Below are positions 1-14,800 of a DNA stretch of 64,000 bases, piece after piece. Position numbers and translations under genes: made by a program. The DNA is taken from positions 8,705,501 to 8,769,500 of the forward strand of contig OX359193.1 of assembly GCA_947172415.1 (NCBI GenBank). The letters run 5' to 3'. Below the pieces are notes generated by a model. The model had not been told where the DNA came from, did no database searches, and was given only the letters and a program-made list of their open reading frames with translations. This DNA comes from Chondrosia reniformis. Lineage: Eukaryota; Porifera; Demospongiae; Chondrillida; Chondrillidae. Position 1 is the stretch's first letter. Every line of letters starts with the position of its first letter.

Positions 1-1
1 G

Positions 2-273
2 GGCAACAAGGGAATAGAGATTCGATCTGTAGAGACTGGACAAATGGATGGTATCTTTATGCATAAAAAGAGTCAAAAATTGAGATTTCTCTGCGAACGA
101 AATGATAAGGTAGACATAATAATTTAATTGTAAACCCAGTGCAGTATGTATATGTTCGTTTATGCCTCTCTTGTACTCCTGTCCCTAATTAGGTATTCTT
201 TGCTTCAATAAAGTCATCTTCTAATTCACAAGTGTACGTTATGACGCTGAACAGGAGGATTCGTGTTCAGTGA
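2..273 (+). CDS. C-terminal exons of a MAP4K4/TNIK/MINK-type Ste20 kinase (CNH domain end), 5' partial
   Basis: The gene enters from the left edge. Two exons are visible, 2-109 and 193-273, joined across an 83-bp intron with a GT donor and TAG acceptor. The first reads [19 protein letters not shown] and then [10 protein letters not shown]. The second reads [20 protein letters not shown] and ends at TGA 271-273. From memory this matches the end of the citron-homology (CNH) domain of vertebrate MAP4K4, TNIK and MINK1. That domain lies at the C-terminus of these germinal-centre kinases, binds Rap-type GTPases and links them to JNK and cytoskeletal signalling. The kinase domain lies outside the window. 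Without the splice the frame would stop at 125, so the second exon is essential to the call. Which of the three vertebrate paralogues is closest cannot be told; a single pre-duplication gene is likely. Confidence 0.88.
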
Positions 274-477
274 ACAGAAGAAACTTGCATAAACTCCAAT
301 GTTACTGCATTGGAAGCTATTTTCAGTATCCATTTTGTATATATTAAATGTCTACAAACACAGAGAAAGGAAGGTGTCTTATTAATGTGTATCCAGTCAC
401 ACGTTATCATTCATCACAATTAAATGATCAGTTCGTGTCGTATAAAAATGGCTCCCAAAAAATTGGGGTAGATCTAG

Positions 478-1556
478 ATGTCGAAGTCTAGAAGACGCAG
501 TCGCTCCAGAAGCCCCAGTAGAAATAAGAGCAGACGAGATCGGTCTCGAGAACGAAGGCGTCGTTACAGAAGTCGTTCAAGTTCGAACTCTCGCTCAAGA
601 AGCAGGCGTCATAGAACAAGGAGTTACAGCTCGGATTCTGATAGTAGCAGTCGACGCCACAAAAGGTATCGATGCGTATATATGATGAGTGCTCTCTGTC
701 CTATTCATATGAAAACTCTTACACACTTTGTCTGTTAAACTACATGTTTGAGCTATGAACAATGTTCCAAGTACTACATGTTTGAGCTATGAACAATGTT
801 CCAATTAGGTCTGCCCATCGAGATAAAAGGAGACGACACAGTTCAGAATCCTCTTCATCCACTCCTGAGAGAGAAGTGACAAGGAGATCCGCCTCATCCT
901 CCAGGACACAATCTCGATCTTCCACACCAGATACCAAGAAAAGAATGGTAATGTTAAGACCAGTAATCTGATTGTGTAAAGTCATCAAGGGTTTTTTGCA
1001 GTCAATGATTTCACAGCATCAGTTGAAGATCTCCACCAGTTTGGATAAAGCGAATGAAAAGTTGAAGTCTAAACACAGTAAGTAGTTGTAGTCATGTGAC
1101 AGTCATGTGATAATCACATGTTGTCTCATTGTAGTATCCGATGACAGAGCAGAGGTACCTCAGTCTTCAGTGCTGTCCAGTTTAGAGGCAGATGAGTTTG
1201 TACCTCAGTCATTCACTTCATCAAGAACCAATCGGGCAACTCTCCTCCTCCCAACATCTGTTGGAACAACTGGAGAAGAACTGGGAACGCATGAAAGTGT
1301 GATCTTTGGTATTTCAAAGGACACAAGTTCAGAGAAGAATAGAATATCAATTAGTCATAGTTCTGACACCCTCGGGGGAAAACACTGTGGGTTCTTTGAA
1401 TGAGCTGAATCTCAGAGTGTAGAGATGCACTGTGTTGCTTTACTCATTTTTCATTATGTAACTTTGCAGGACAAAGCTAATGTTATCAGTGATAATGAAA
1501 GACTGAAACTATGGCTGATGAGGTTGCAAGAGCTAAGAAGAAACTTTAGAAAGTAG
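478..1556 (+). CDS. RSRC1-like arginine/serine-rich protein
   Basis: Five exons are inferred: 478-665, 809-945, 1002-1077, from about 1135 (3' end uncertain), and from about 1471 to the TAG at 1554-1556. The first ~105 residues are an RS domain with dense SRSR, RRRS and SSSR runs. The C-terminal half is acidic and helical and carries EADEFVPQSFTSS, comparable to the DSFVQQTF segment of RSRC1 as I remember it. The last exon ends ERLKLWLMRLQELRR, comparable to the KWFKRLIALRQER end of RSRC1. Human RSRC1 (SRrp53) is a nuclear splicing regulator. Only these two C-terminal motifs support the specific name; RS repeats alone would fit many splicing factors. The donor of exon 4 is uncertain because the open frame runs on to 1403. 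A 32-34 bp direct duplication sits in the first intron (739-805). Confidence 0.6.
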
Positions 1557-2079
1557 ACACACTGACTGGACGCATTACACATTGACTTTGTTTGCATACA
1601 TTTTAGAGAACTGGAAATGTAATGTTTTGGTAGTTATTTTAGATTTTATGAAGGATCTGAATTTAGCACGACAATGGTAAACCTTTTTTCAATTGTAACT
1701 CGAGATGCCATTTGTACTGATACATCTTGAATATTATTTTGGCTAATGGCTCAGCATTAATGGGCAACATGGCACAGATTGACCTTAACTACAATTTTAT
1801 GCCTGTTTGGTGAAGCAGCCACTTGTGGTTGATAAAATCAATTACAGAGTATCGTGTCATATTTTAATGTACATTTAAACCACACACACTGCAAATGGAC
1901 AGATACAAAGCTAGTGAGCTGGAAAGATGTGAAGCTAATACTTTGTGTCAGCACTCACAGACAGCTATAGAGCATGTATAATAATAATGAAGTGATGTAG
2001 GTTAGACATACGGTGGAGTATTGTGCAGTGACAGATATAAGCAGCCAGACAGTACAACTGTTAATCAAAGAATCTGTTT
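1557..2079. other. Intergenic spacer, convergent 3' ends
   Basis: About 520 bp between the RSRC1-like stop and the stop of the minus-strand membrane-protein gene. It is AT-rich with no convincing coding frame or structural RNA. It should hold the 3' UTRs and poly(A) sites of both convergent genes. Confidence 0.5.
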
Positions 2080-6187
<4,108 letters not shown>

Positions 6188-6371
6188 TAACGATATTCAT
6201 GGGATCGATATAAACCGCATTCATAGCTACAATTAATACCAAAAATAGCAATTATTATATACGTATGCATGTATTAAATATATTCAAAAATGACGCGTTT
6301 TCATTAAATAAGGTAAATAAGACAAACTGAAGAATAAGTGAGTTACCTAACACATTTGCTGAGGAAGACGG

Positions 6372-9300
6372 CTACACTGTCATACTACCTAATATACACT
6401 GAATACAAGAAATCAATTTCATTGGTTCACTGCCATTTAATATTTCTCCAGCAGAACAGTATTGCTAGAAGAGGTAATAGATTCATAACTGGCTGAAAGG
6501 TCACATGACAGTCACGTGCTTACCTCTAGCCTCAACTTCTTACATGCTCCGACAAAGGCATCAATATTCATGGTCTTTTTTGGAACTGATAAATTCTACA
6601 AAACAACAAAGTCATTAAAGGCTTGTGCATACACAACTGGAGGTGATGTACCTGATTAGGCGGTGGTGTGTGCACCACGGGGATGACCCCTGGTTGGAGC
6701 TTGTTAATCAGCTGACACAAGTATATCCCATCATCAAGGCAGGACAAGAGGTCGTCTCCCATGGTTACCCCAAGCACCCCCTCCATTTGCGTTTTGACCT
6801 CCATCATTTTCTTGAAACCGTGCATCATATTCATCTCCTGGCGTCGAACAGTAAAGTTGACTTTATTTCTTGGCAGAGAACGTTTCCTCATGATCTGCTT
6901 CAACTCCTCTCCTCCATCAGTACAAATACTGGTCCTGTACTTGGTGTTGTCCTCCCTGCACACAGCAATGAGGAAACCTTAAAGGATCTCTCAATAAAGC
7001 TAACAATAGGGTCTTACCCGTCCTCTGACTCGGCCGACTTCCTTCTTGGGATGCCACTACCGCTGCTGGTGCTCGAGTTCCTCTTCTTCAGAGGTTTAGG
7101 TTTCTTAACAGGTCTAGTTAAGGTACCATCCCCATCCTTGTGGGAGGGCGTGGACGAGGGAGGTGTGGCACCTGATGAGGAATGTACGCTACCATCTTCA
7201 CTCCCCGGATTATGAGTCACGCCCACTTCACTACCCAGACTACTCCCCTCATTAGAGGTTAGTTTTTCCAGTCCATTGAGACTCTGTTGCTGTGCAATAG
7301 CTGTCTCCAGTGTCATGGGCTGGTCATCAGCTGTTGGTGTAAGCTGCTCGTCTCCTTCCCCAGAAGGCTCTTCACTGCCTTCTTGAAAAATTAGAGAAAT
7401 TTCCTGCAAACTCATTCGGTTGACAGTTGGCTTCCTTCTTGGGGCCACCAGGGGTTTCCCTTCAGGACTCTTCTTCTTCCTCAACTGGACCTGCTCACTG
7501 CCAGTGTCTTTATCTAAATGTTGATATTCCCACTTGAACATACCTCACAAAACAGTCTTAAACCACACTCAATTTGTACAGATGTATGAACATGCTTCAC
7601 TTATATATACATAGCGTGTATCATTTTTCAGTTTCATGTTTCCGGGTTTCAGTGACCTTTAGGGTTTTAGTGACCTTTTTAAACAGTTCTATGGCATGGC
7701 CAAGTTCCAATGCTTGTGACTTGTTATGGTTGCCATAGCAACTAATAAAAAGGCCACTAACTCCCAGTTACCAATCATATCAATTACACTTGCACTGGAA
7801 CTTGTCCATACCATTGCAATTAGAAAATCATGTATTAAATGTATACAACTAGTACATAATAGGAACTGAATAAAAAGGCCACATGGTTACCATAGTGACG
7901 AAATTCTAGGTATATATACTATGTACATAACTAAGGAAAGGGAGTTTTGACTAAAGTATCTTCTCTAGATTTAGGTATGTGGCAATGTCCCTGCCACGAG
8001 ATCCACTGGAGACTAAACATCTGACTCCATTCCTCCGGCATGGGAACGGCGGACAATCTTATACTTTGAAGGCAAGGGATATGAATCTTGACTTAGTTTG
8101 GACATACCTTTTACCTGCAGGGAATGTCAAGGAATGAGAGATGGGATGGATAGTGGGACTGGGAGGTGGAGGGAGGGAGGGAGGGAGGGACTGGGAGGTG
8201 GAGGGAGGGAGGGAGGGAGGGACTGGGAGGTGGAGGGAGGGAGGGAGGGAGGGACTGGGAGGTGGAGGGATGGATAGTGGGACTGGGAGGTGGAGGGAGG
8301 GAGGGACTGGGAGGTGGAGGGACTGGGAGGTGGAGGGATGGATAGTGGGACTGGGAGGTGGAGGGAGGGAGGGAGGGAGGGAGGGACTGGGAGGTGGAGG
8401 GATGGATAGTGGGACTGGGAGGTGGAGGGAGGGAGGGAGGGAGGGACTGGGAGGTGGAGGGAGGGAGGGAGGGAGGGAGGGAGGGAGGGACTGGGAGGTG
8501 GAGGGATGGATAGTGGGACTGGGAGGTGGAGGGATGGATAGTGGGACTGGGAGGTGGAGGGAGGGAGGGAGGGAGGGATTGGGAGGTGGAGAGAGGGAGG
8601 GAGGGAGATGGCTTGACTTACTGTCTGACTGCTGGTAGAAGGTGGGGGGCTTTGGTGAACAACGTTGACATCAGAGGTGGACTTGCTGCTTCGGATTGAA
8701 AAGTTGTGTATTTCTGGTTTCCTGTCTATGTCGGGTGTCTTGCTAATAACAGGACCTGGATCTTCGGAGGTCTGGTTGGCCCTACGTACGCAGACATGTG
8801 ATGTAGGTGGACTTGGCTTTGCATTCCAAAATGGATCATTTCTGTCTCAACATTTTACTGTATACAGTCTCAATTCAAGTAACTATTCCACAATGATTAT
8901 CACTTAAACAATCCTTTTAATTGTTAATTGATTTCTGTCTGCAGTAGATAGCTAACCTAATGCTGATGTTGCTCGTTCCATCGGAAGTTCTTCTCTTGTG
9001 AGTGTTCCAAGAGCCACTACGAGGAGCAGCTTCTCCAGGAAGACTCCGCCCACTGACCTTCTTGTTATCATTCTCTGGGGCTGTGAGTGTGATGTCGTGT
9101 GACTGTCCGTCTATCAAGTCCTCGGGAGCCGTGTCCTCCTCTTTGATGGTCTTGGCTTTGTCACTCTGACGAGGGAGGGTTGCATAGTGAGGATTGGCCC
9201 TCTTCCTGCCGGGACTCAGCCCGAATGCCCTTTGACCCTGAGGGGACTTTGAGAGCGACTGCATATGTTGTGAGCTGAGGTCAGTCTGCAGTGGGAAAGG

Positions 9301-11451
9301 TCAAAAGTCAAACAAAGGTCACTGGCCACTCATATCTGGCTCACATCAGATCGCCTCATCTCCTGAGTGGCAAAGTTCCTCAAAGTTGTGTCATAGAAAC
9401 GATGCATTTCATCTGCAAAGCTTGGCTCTGACATGTCGGTGGATGTAATAGAGTAGCCGGATGGTGGGCGTGACCTCCGGTTAACCCCCCTCTTCCTACG
9501 GACATCCTACAGAGAGAATACAACAGATATAGTCACAAGCAAAGAGCAAAGTTTAGTGCCACGCCTCCTACCCCCGGGGTGGGATGGTACACCAGATTGG
9601 GGTCTTCCCCTTTCGACTGGAGTGTCCTGAGGTACTTGAATATGTGGATCCTCCCACGCACACAGACCTGGATAATTAGGTGGACAGGTGCAGGTACTGT
9701 TGGCACTTGCTTGTGTGCCAGACACTCACGTGCTGTGAGGGCAACTCTAATGGGTTGTCCTTGACCTCCAGAGTGATGAGCGTGCGTATATTGGCAAGGG
9801 AGCAGGGCAGGCGCTTTATGCAATTGGTAGAAATGTCCAGGAATGTTAGAGGCAAGTTTCCAATACCTAGGGAGGAGACACGGTTAGCTCACACTCAGAA
9901 ATGAAAGGCAGCCCCACACACTCCCCCTGGGGGCAGCCCCACACACTCCCCCTGGGGGCAGCCCCACACACTCCCCCTGGGGGCAGCCCCACACACTCCC
10001 CTGGGGGCAGCTCCTTCAACTCACCCTGGGGCAGCTCCTTCAACTCATTTTGGTGGAGATTAAGGTGCTTGAGCTTGATCAAGTTACAGAATCCTTCTGG
10101 CAGGTCTGAGAGTAAGTTGCAGCTAAGGTCTAGTTTCTTCAGCGAGGTCATTTGTCCAATATCCACGGGAAGGCTTACCAGTCTGTTGCAGCTCAAGTTT
10201 AGTGTGACAAGGTTCAGTCTGCAAATCTCTGGTGGAAGTGTGCTGATGTAGTTTCGACTGCAAGGAGGAGGGAGACGCAAGTGAGCTCGGGAAGAGGGTC
10301 ACCACACGGCCTACCTGAGGTCCAGATACTGCAGGTTACCCAAGTATGTGATGTAATCGGGAACCATTTTGATGGAGTTGTGATGGCAGTTCAGCGTCTG
10401 CAGACCAGAAAACATGCAGATCTCTCGAGGGATCTTGTCAAACCTATTCATTGATATATCTAACAAAAGAAACAGAGATTTGTTGAAAAGTAACTTTTGA
10501 CACTTCTGGTATTGAAGCATTAAGGCTTTCCTAAATATTCCATTGTATGAGTAACCATGGAAACTATTCAAAGATCACTATCATGCACAATTTGACATGG
10601 TACACTATGTTGATGGGAAATGGCTTTATTCTCTGGCAAACATGCTTAGCAATATTGTCTGGTCACCATGGAAACCAAAACAACTACATCATACTAAAAG
10701 TATGTACACAAAAAGCTAAACATAGTACATAAATTACATTGAAAATGAGACTTCAAAGGTCTTCAAAAAACTGGATTTAATTTCCTTTGAAAAGCATCCA
10801 TTAATGACAAAAGCATATATACTTGATATACTAAATAGATACACACACACTAATCCGAGTTAAGAGGAGGGTTAAGGGATGAGAGGAGATGGGGATGGGA
10901 GGAGATAGGAGGGGATGGGAGGAGATGGGAGGGTTAGGGGATGAGAGGAGATGGGAGGGTTAGGGGATGAGAGGAGATGGGGATGGGAGGAGATAGGAGG
11001 GGATGGGAGGAGATGGGAGGGTTAGGGGATGAGAGGAGATGGGGATGGGGGGAGATGGGAGGGTTAGGGGATGAGAGGAGATGGGGATGGGGGAGATGGG
11101 AGGGGATGACAGAATACAGAGGTACCTCAGTGAAAGGGAGAGGCGGGAGGAGAGAGGTACCATCACTTTCAAGTTAAAGCAAAATGAACAACTGTATAAT
11201 CTCCTCAATAGTTAAGATGACATTCACTATACACGTCACGGGTACGTAACTTCTAACACGTTGAAACCACCATTCGCTCCACCATTCTCTTTAGGAGTAT
11301 CGCGCCACTAACCAGCTTCCAACGTGTCCTGAAGGTCGCTGAGGTCCTGCGCTGACATGGGAAACTGTCTCAAGTTTCTGCCATTCAACTGGAGGATTCC
11401 CGTTTGGTCAGCCTTGTCAATCGCTTTGTCCAAGGGCGTAGTGTGGATCAT
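6372..11451 (-). CDS. LRCH: LRCH: leucine-rich repeat and calponin-homology domain protein
   Basis: Spliced gene of many exons, from ATG 11451 (MIHTTPLDKAIDKADQTG) to TAG 6372-6374. The N-terminal half holds leucine-rich repeats. Examples are GILQLNGRNLRQFP, the exon near 10465-10316 (NRFDKIPREICMFSGLQTL) and the exon near 10258-10032 (LNLSCNRLVSLPVDIGQ). The repeats end in the exon near 9868-9730 (RLPCSLANIRTL). The middle (9505-7020) is long, low-complexity, Ser/Pro/Lys-rich and probably disordered. The C-terminus is a CH domain split over three exons: MGDDLLSCLDDGIYLCQLIN, then VPKKTMNIDAFVGACKKLRL, then QYCSAGEILNGSE. LRCH proteins are cortical regulators that bind DOCK guanine-nucleotide exchange factors and actin-linked structures. 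Upstream in-frame codons to 11538 lack an ATG, so 11451 is taken as the start; a further 5' exon cannot be excluded. It diverges from the coiled-coil gene across 372 bp. Confidence 0.85.
8145..8612. repeat. Compound G-rich minisatellite (GGGACTGGGAGGTGGAGGGA with GGGA runs)
   Basis: Irregular array of GACTGGGAGGTGGAGGGA blocks separated by variable (GGGA)n runs and occasional GGATAGTG inserts, in an LRCH intron. The G-rich plus strand has many runs of three or more G and is quadruplex-prone on inspection. Confidence 0.93.
9905..10033. repeat. ~25-bp minisatellite derived from an LRCH exon/donor junction
   Basis: On the minus strand an LRR exon ends GAGCTGCCCCAGG|GTGAGT. The following intron repeats GAGCTGCCCCCAGGG and then GGCTGCCCCCAGGGGGAGT about five times. 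The unit is recognisably the exon end plus the donor, with the donor GT decayed to GG in later copies. Confidence 0.9.
10862..11108. repeat. G-rich minisatellite (GATGGGAGGGTTAGGGGATG), LRCH intron
   Basis: Imperfect tandem repeats of GAGGAGATGGGAGGGTTAGG in the first large LRCH intron, upstream of the exon at about 10465. GGTTAGGG recurs several times and is telomere-like by chance rather than a true (TTAGGG)n array. Confidence 0.9.
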
Positions 11452-11823
11452 TGCTCGCTCGTCTGGTAGATGGATTCGATTCTTCTTCTCAACCTGTAAC
11501 CGAAAACGAGGGTGATTTGAAACGTGATCCGCGAACACGTGTGTCGGGATGAAATGAATACGAGTTGCCAGATAAGGCTGAAGATAGACATTACCTTTCT
11601 CTAGCTACTACGCTCTCATCCGTCTCCCGTGGCAATCTTACAAAAGGTTGGAATTCCTCAAAGGCGCCTCATTACTTCCTTTGTATAAATTCCCTAATGA
11701 ATGTATTAAATCAACAATTTACAAAGGCTGTATTAGTTGTACAAATTGTCCATAAATTAGGATGACGTCATTATGACGTCATTGATTACATTGACCATAG
11801 AGAAGCCAGTAGAGCAGAAAGCA

Positions 11824-14800
11824 ATGAGCAAACGAGTGCCCAATAAGATTAACATTGGCCTCAGCGGTTTGGGGCAGAGCGAAGGACTCACTGTGGCGCC
11901 GGAGCAGCTGGGACCAGCCCCACCTCAGAGCGGCAGGTATTTACTCGTCGTATAGCTGTGTTCGGTACTGCTGGAGAAGCTGTGTAGCATGCGTCTTTAG
12001 ACGTTGCGGAGAACGTTGTAAATTGCTCTTTTAAGGGAATTTTAAATGCTACTAATGAGTAAAAATTAGATTAATTAACAAATTAATTTATTCCTTTAAT
12101 TGGACTGGCTCGACAGCGAGTGGACAGCAAGTGTGAGTGACTTTGATATTCTGTAGATACAATGACGGTGGAACTGTTGCAAGGGGAGTGTCTCCCAAGC
12201 CCCACCCACAAATTCACCGCCGCAGATCCTCTCTCTGGCGCACTGGATTGAGACCCTCTTCAGCAGTGGAGAAGAAGACTGCATCTGCAGACAAGCAAGA
12301 AGAAGTGAAGGCACAGCTGGAAAGCATCACTGGAAGAATGTTTGCTGTTGGTAGTTGCTAAAGTGTCTCTCAATACTCAATTGTGTCATCTTTGTTTGCT
12401 TCCTGCAGCTCCTGAACGATTATGAAGAGGAGCCAGGTGATGGCAAAGTGAGTTCTGTGATGACTTGAACAAGAAGGTCAACCAATTCACTATAACTGTT
12501 GTACAGAGTCTTTGCCTCGACAACCTCACTGAAAAAGCATCGCAGATGGATAACCCAGCTGTAAGTGGTGCATGGAGCACTTGTGCAGTAATACATGCTC
12601 CCTTCTCAATGTAGCTGAGAGATGACATCCAACTGATGTTAAACGACCACAACTTGGCCTGCGTTGAGAGGGATGAGGTCAGTGTCCCGCCCACGCACAC
12701 TAATGAGTTTGACTTTATATTATTCTCCTTTGTAGCTATTGTATTCACTTCAAGATGTAAGTTCACTGGTATCACATGATATCACATGACATCACATGAC
12801 TTGTCCTTTTAACAGTGGTTTGAGGAAGGTCACGACATTGAAGATATGGTATGTCATCTTATACTTGTCTTTCTAAAAATATACACAAAGTGCTCTATAC
12901 AGCTCACAGAAATCTCAGATGGACAATCCTCTTTGAGTTATGACCAAGACAGTCTAAGGTTGTCACATTTGAGCATACGGGAATATCACATGACTGTCGC
13001 ATGACTGTCACATGACTGCAGGAAGTCCTTGTTAGAGAGTAAGTTGGCCTCAGAGCGCCTGAGGAGTGTTCAGGAGGAGATTGAGAGAGGTCACAGGAAT
13101 GGAGATAGTACCAACCATCTCCTTCAGTAAGTCCCTCTCTATCCAGCTCTGATGGAATGGCCGGCAGTCAAAACTGGTTTATAATGTGTTGCAGAGAAAG
13201 GCAAGCTTTAGAACAAGAACTACTAAAATCTAGGAAAGTCTACGATGCAGTCAAAGGGAAGAAGAGAAATAGTAAGGATCTGAGTGAAATGGCATGCTGC
13301 TATCTGATTGGCTGTTGGTCATGTGTAGGCGGAGATAACAGTGAGGAAGTGACACATTCGTGGAAGTTTGCAGCAGGAGAGATATTCTCTGTACTCACCA
13401 AAGTCCGCAATGATGGCCAAATTGGTCAGTTCACATTCTCCCACTCCCACTCCCTCTCTCTCCCTCTTCCTCTCCCTCTCCCACTCCCTCTCCCACTCCC
13501 TCCCTCTCCCTCTCCCTCTCCCTCTCCCACTCCCTCCCTCTCCCACTCCCTCTCCCTCTTCCTCTCCCTCTCCCACTCCCTCCCTCTCCCACTCCCTCCC
13601 TCTCCCTCTTCCTCTCCTATATCCGTCTCTCACACTCTCTTTCCAATGGCTTTAGATGTGTTGCAACTCGAAGCCCAGGTCGAAAAGTTGGTAGATGTCA
13701 TACATGCTCAGTCAAACACAATCGATTCACTGAAGAATGACATGCAACAAAAAATTATGGTACCCTCTCTCAGCCAAGTGACCACACCCACTTGCCACAC
13801 CCACTTGCCACATCTTCTGTTCTCTGTGTATGTGTAGGTGCTTGAACATGAAGAGTTTTTAAGAAGGAAGCTTCAGGAGGAGAGTGAACTACTGCTGGAA
13901 GACATTGAGGAGTTGCGGGAGCAGAGAGACAGATATAGAAAGGTAGTCTACTCACACATGCTCCCTCAGACCTGCCTACCAATAATTAGCTTGAACATTA
14001 ACTTAGAAATTAAAGTCATGTGAGGATCAGATGAATCAGATGAAAGTGACAAAAAGGGCAACTTCATTGGCCTCGGAACGAAGGGTCAGTGGCTCATTTT
14101 GTGCTGTGTATGAATGTTGGCATTACTAATTACGGTCACTAGCTGCTTCCTGCTAATTACGGTCACTAGCTGCTTCCTGCTAATTATGGTCACTAGCTGC
14201 TTCCTGCTAATTACGGTCACTAGCTGCTTCCTGCTAATTATGGTCACTAGCTGCTTCCTGCTAATTACGGTCACTAGCTGCTTCCTGCTAATTATGGTCA
14301 CTAGCTGCTTCCTGCTAATTATGGTCACTAGCTGCTTCCTGCTAATTATGGTCACTAGCTGCTTCCTGCTAATTATGGTCACTAGCTGCTTCCTGCTAAT
14401 TATGGTCACTAGCTGCTTCCTGATAATTATGCAGAGCTCAATGCAAAGTTCCCAGACAAAGCCCAAACTGCTGAAAGGTCAAATTGACGCTCCTAACTAC
14501 CAGCTGGCACAACTTGAGAATAGGGTGAAGGAGACAGAAGAAGTGAGGACATTGACAGTATGTCTTTGTTGTTGTAGTGGTGCAATTCTGTGTGCATTTA
14601 CAGGAAAATGTTAAGTTGCAGTCAGAGAGAGATGCCTTGGCTGAACAAGTGGAGGTTGGTGCATTCTGCCACACCCATCCCTTCCTGCCACACCCATCCC
14701 TTCCTGCCACACCCATCCCTTCCTGTCACACCCATCCCTTCCTGTCACACCCATTCCTTCCTGACACACCCATCCCTTTCTGACACACCCATCCCTTTCT

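Noticed and set aside
10862-11108. Interstitial telomere repeat (GGTTAGGG occurrences).
   Set aside because: GGTTAGGG appears only once per longer G-rich unit, without consecutive TTAGGG copies.
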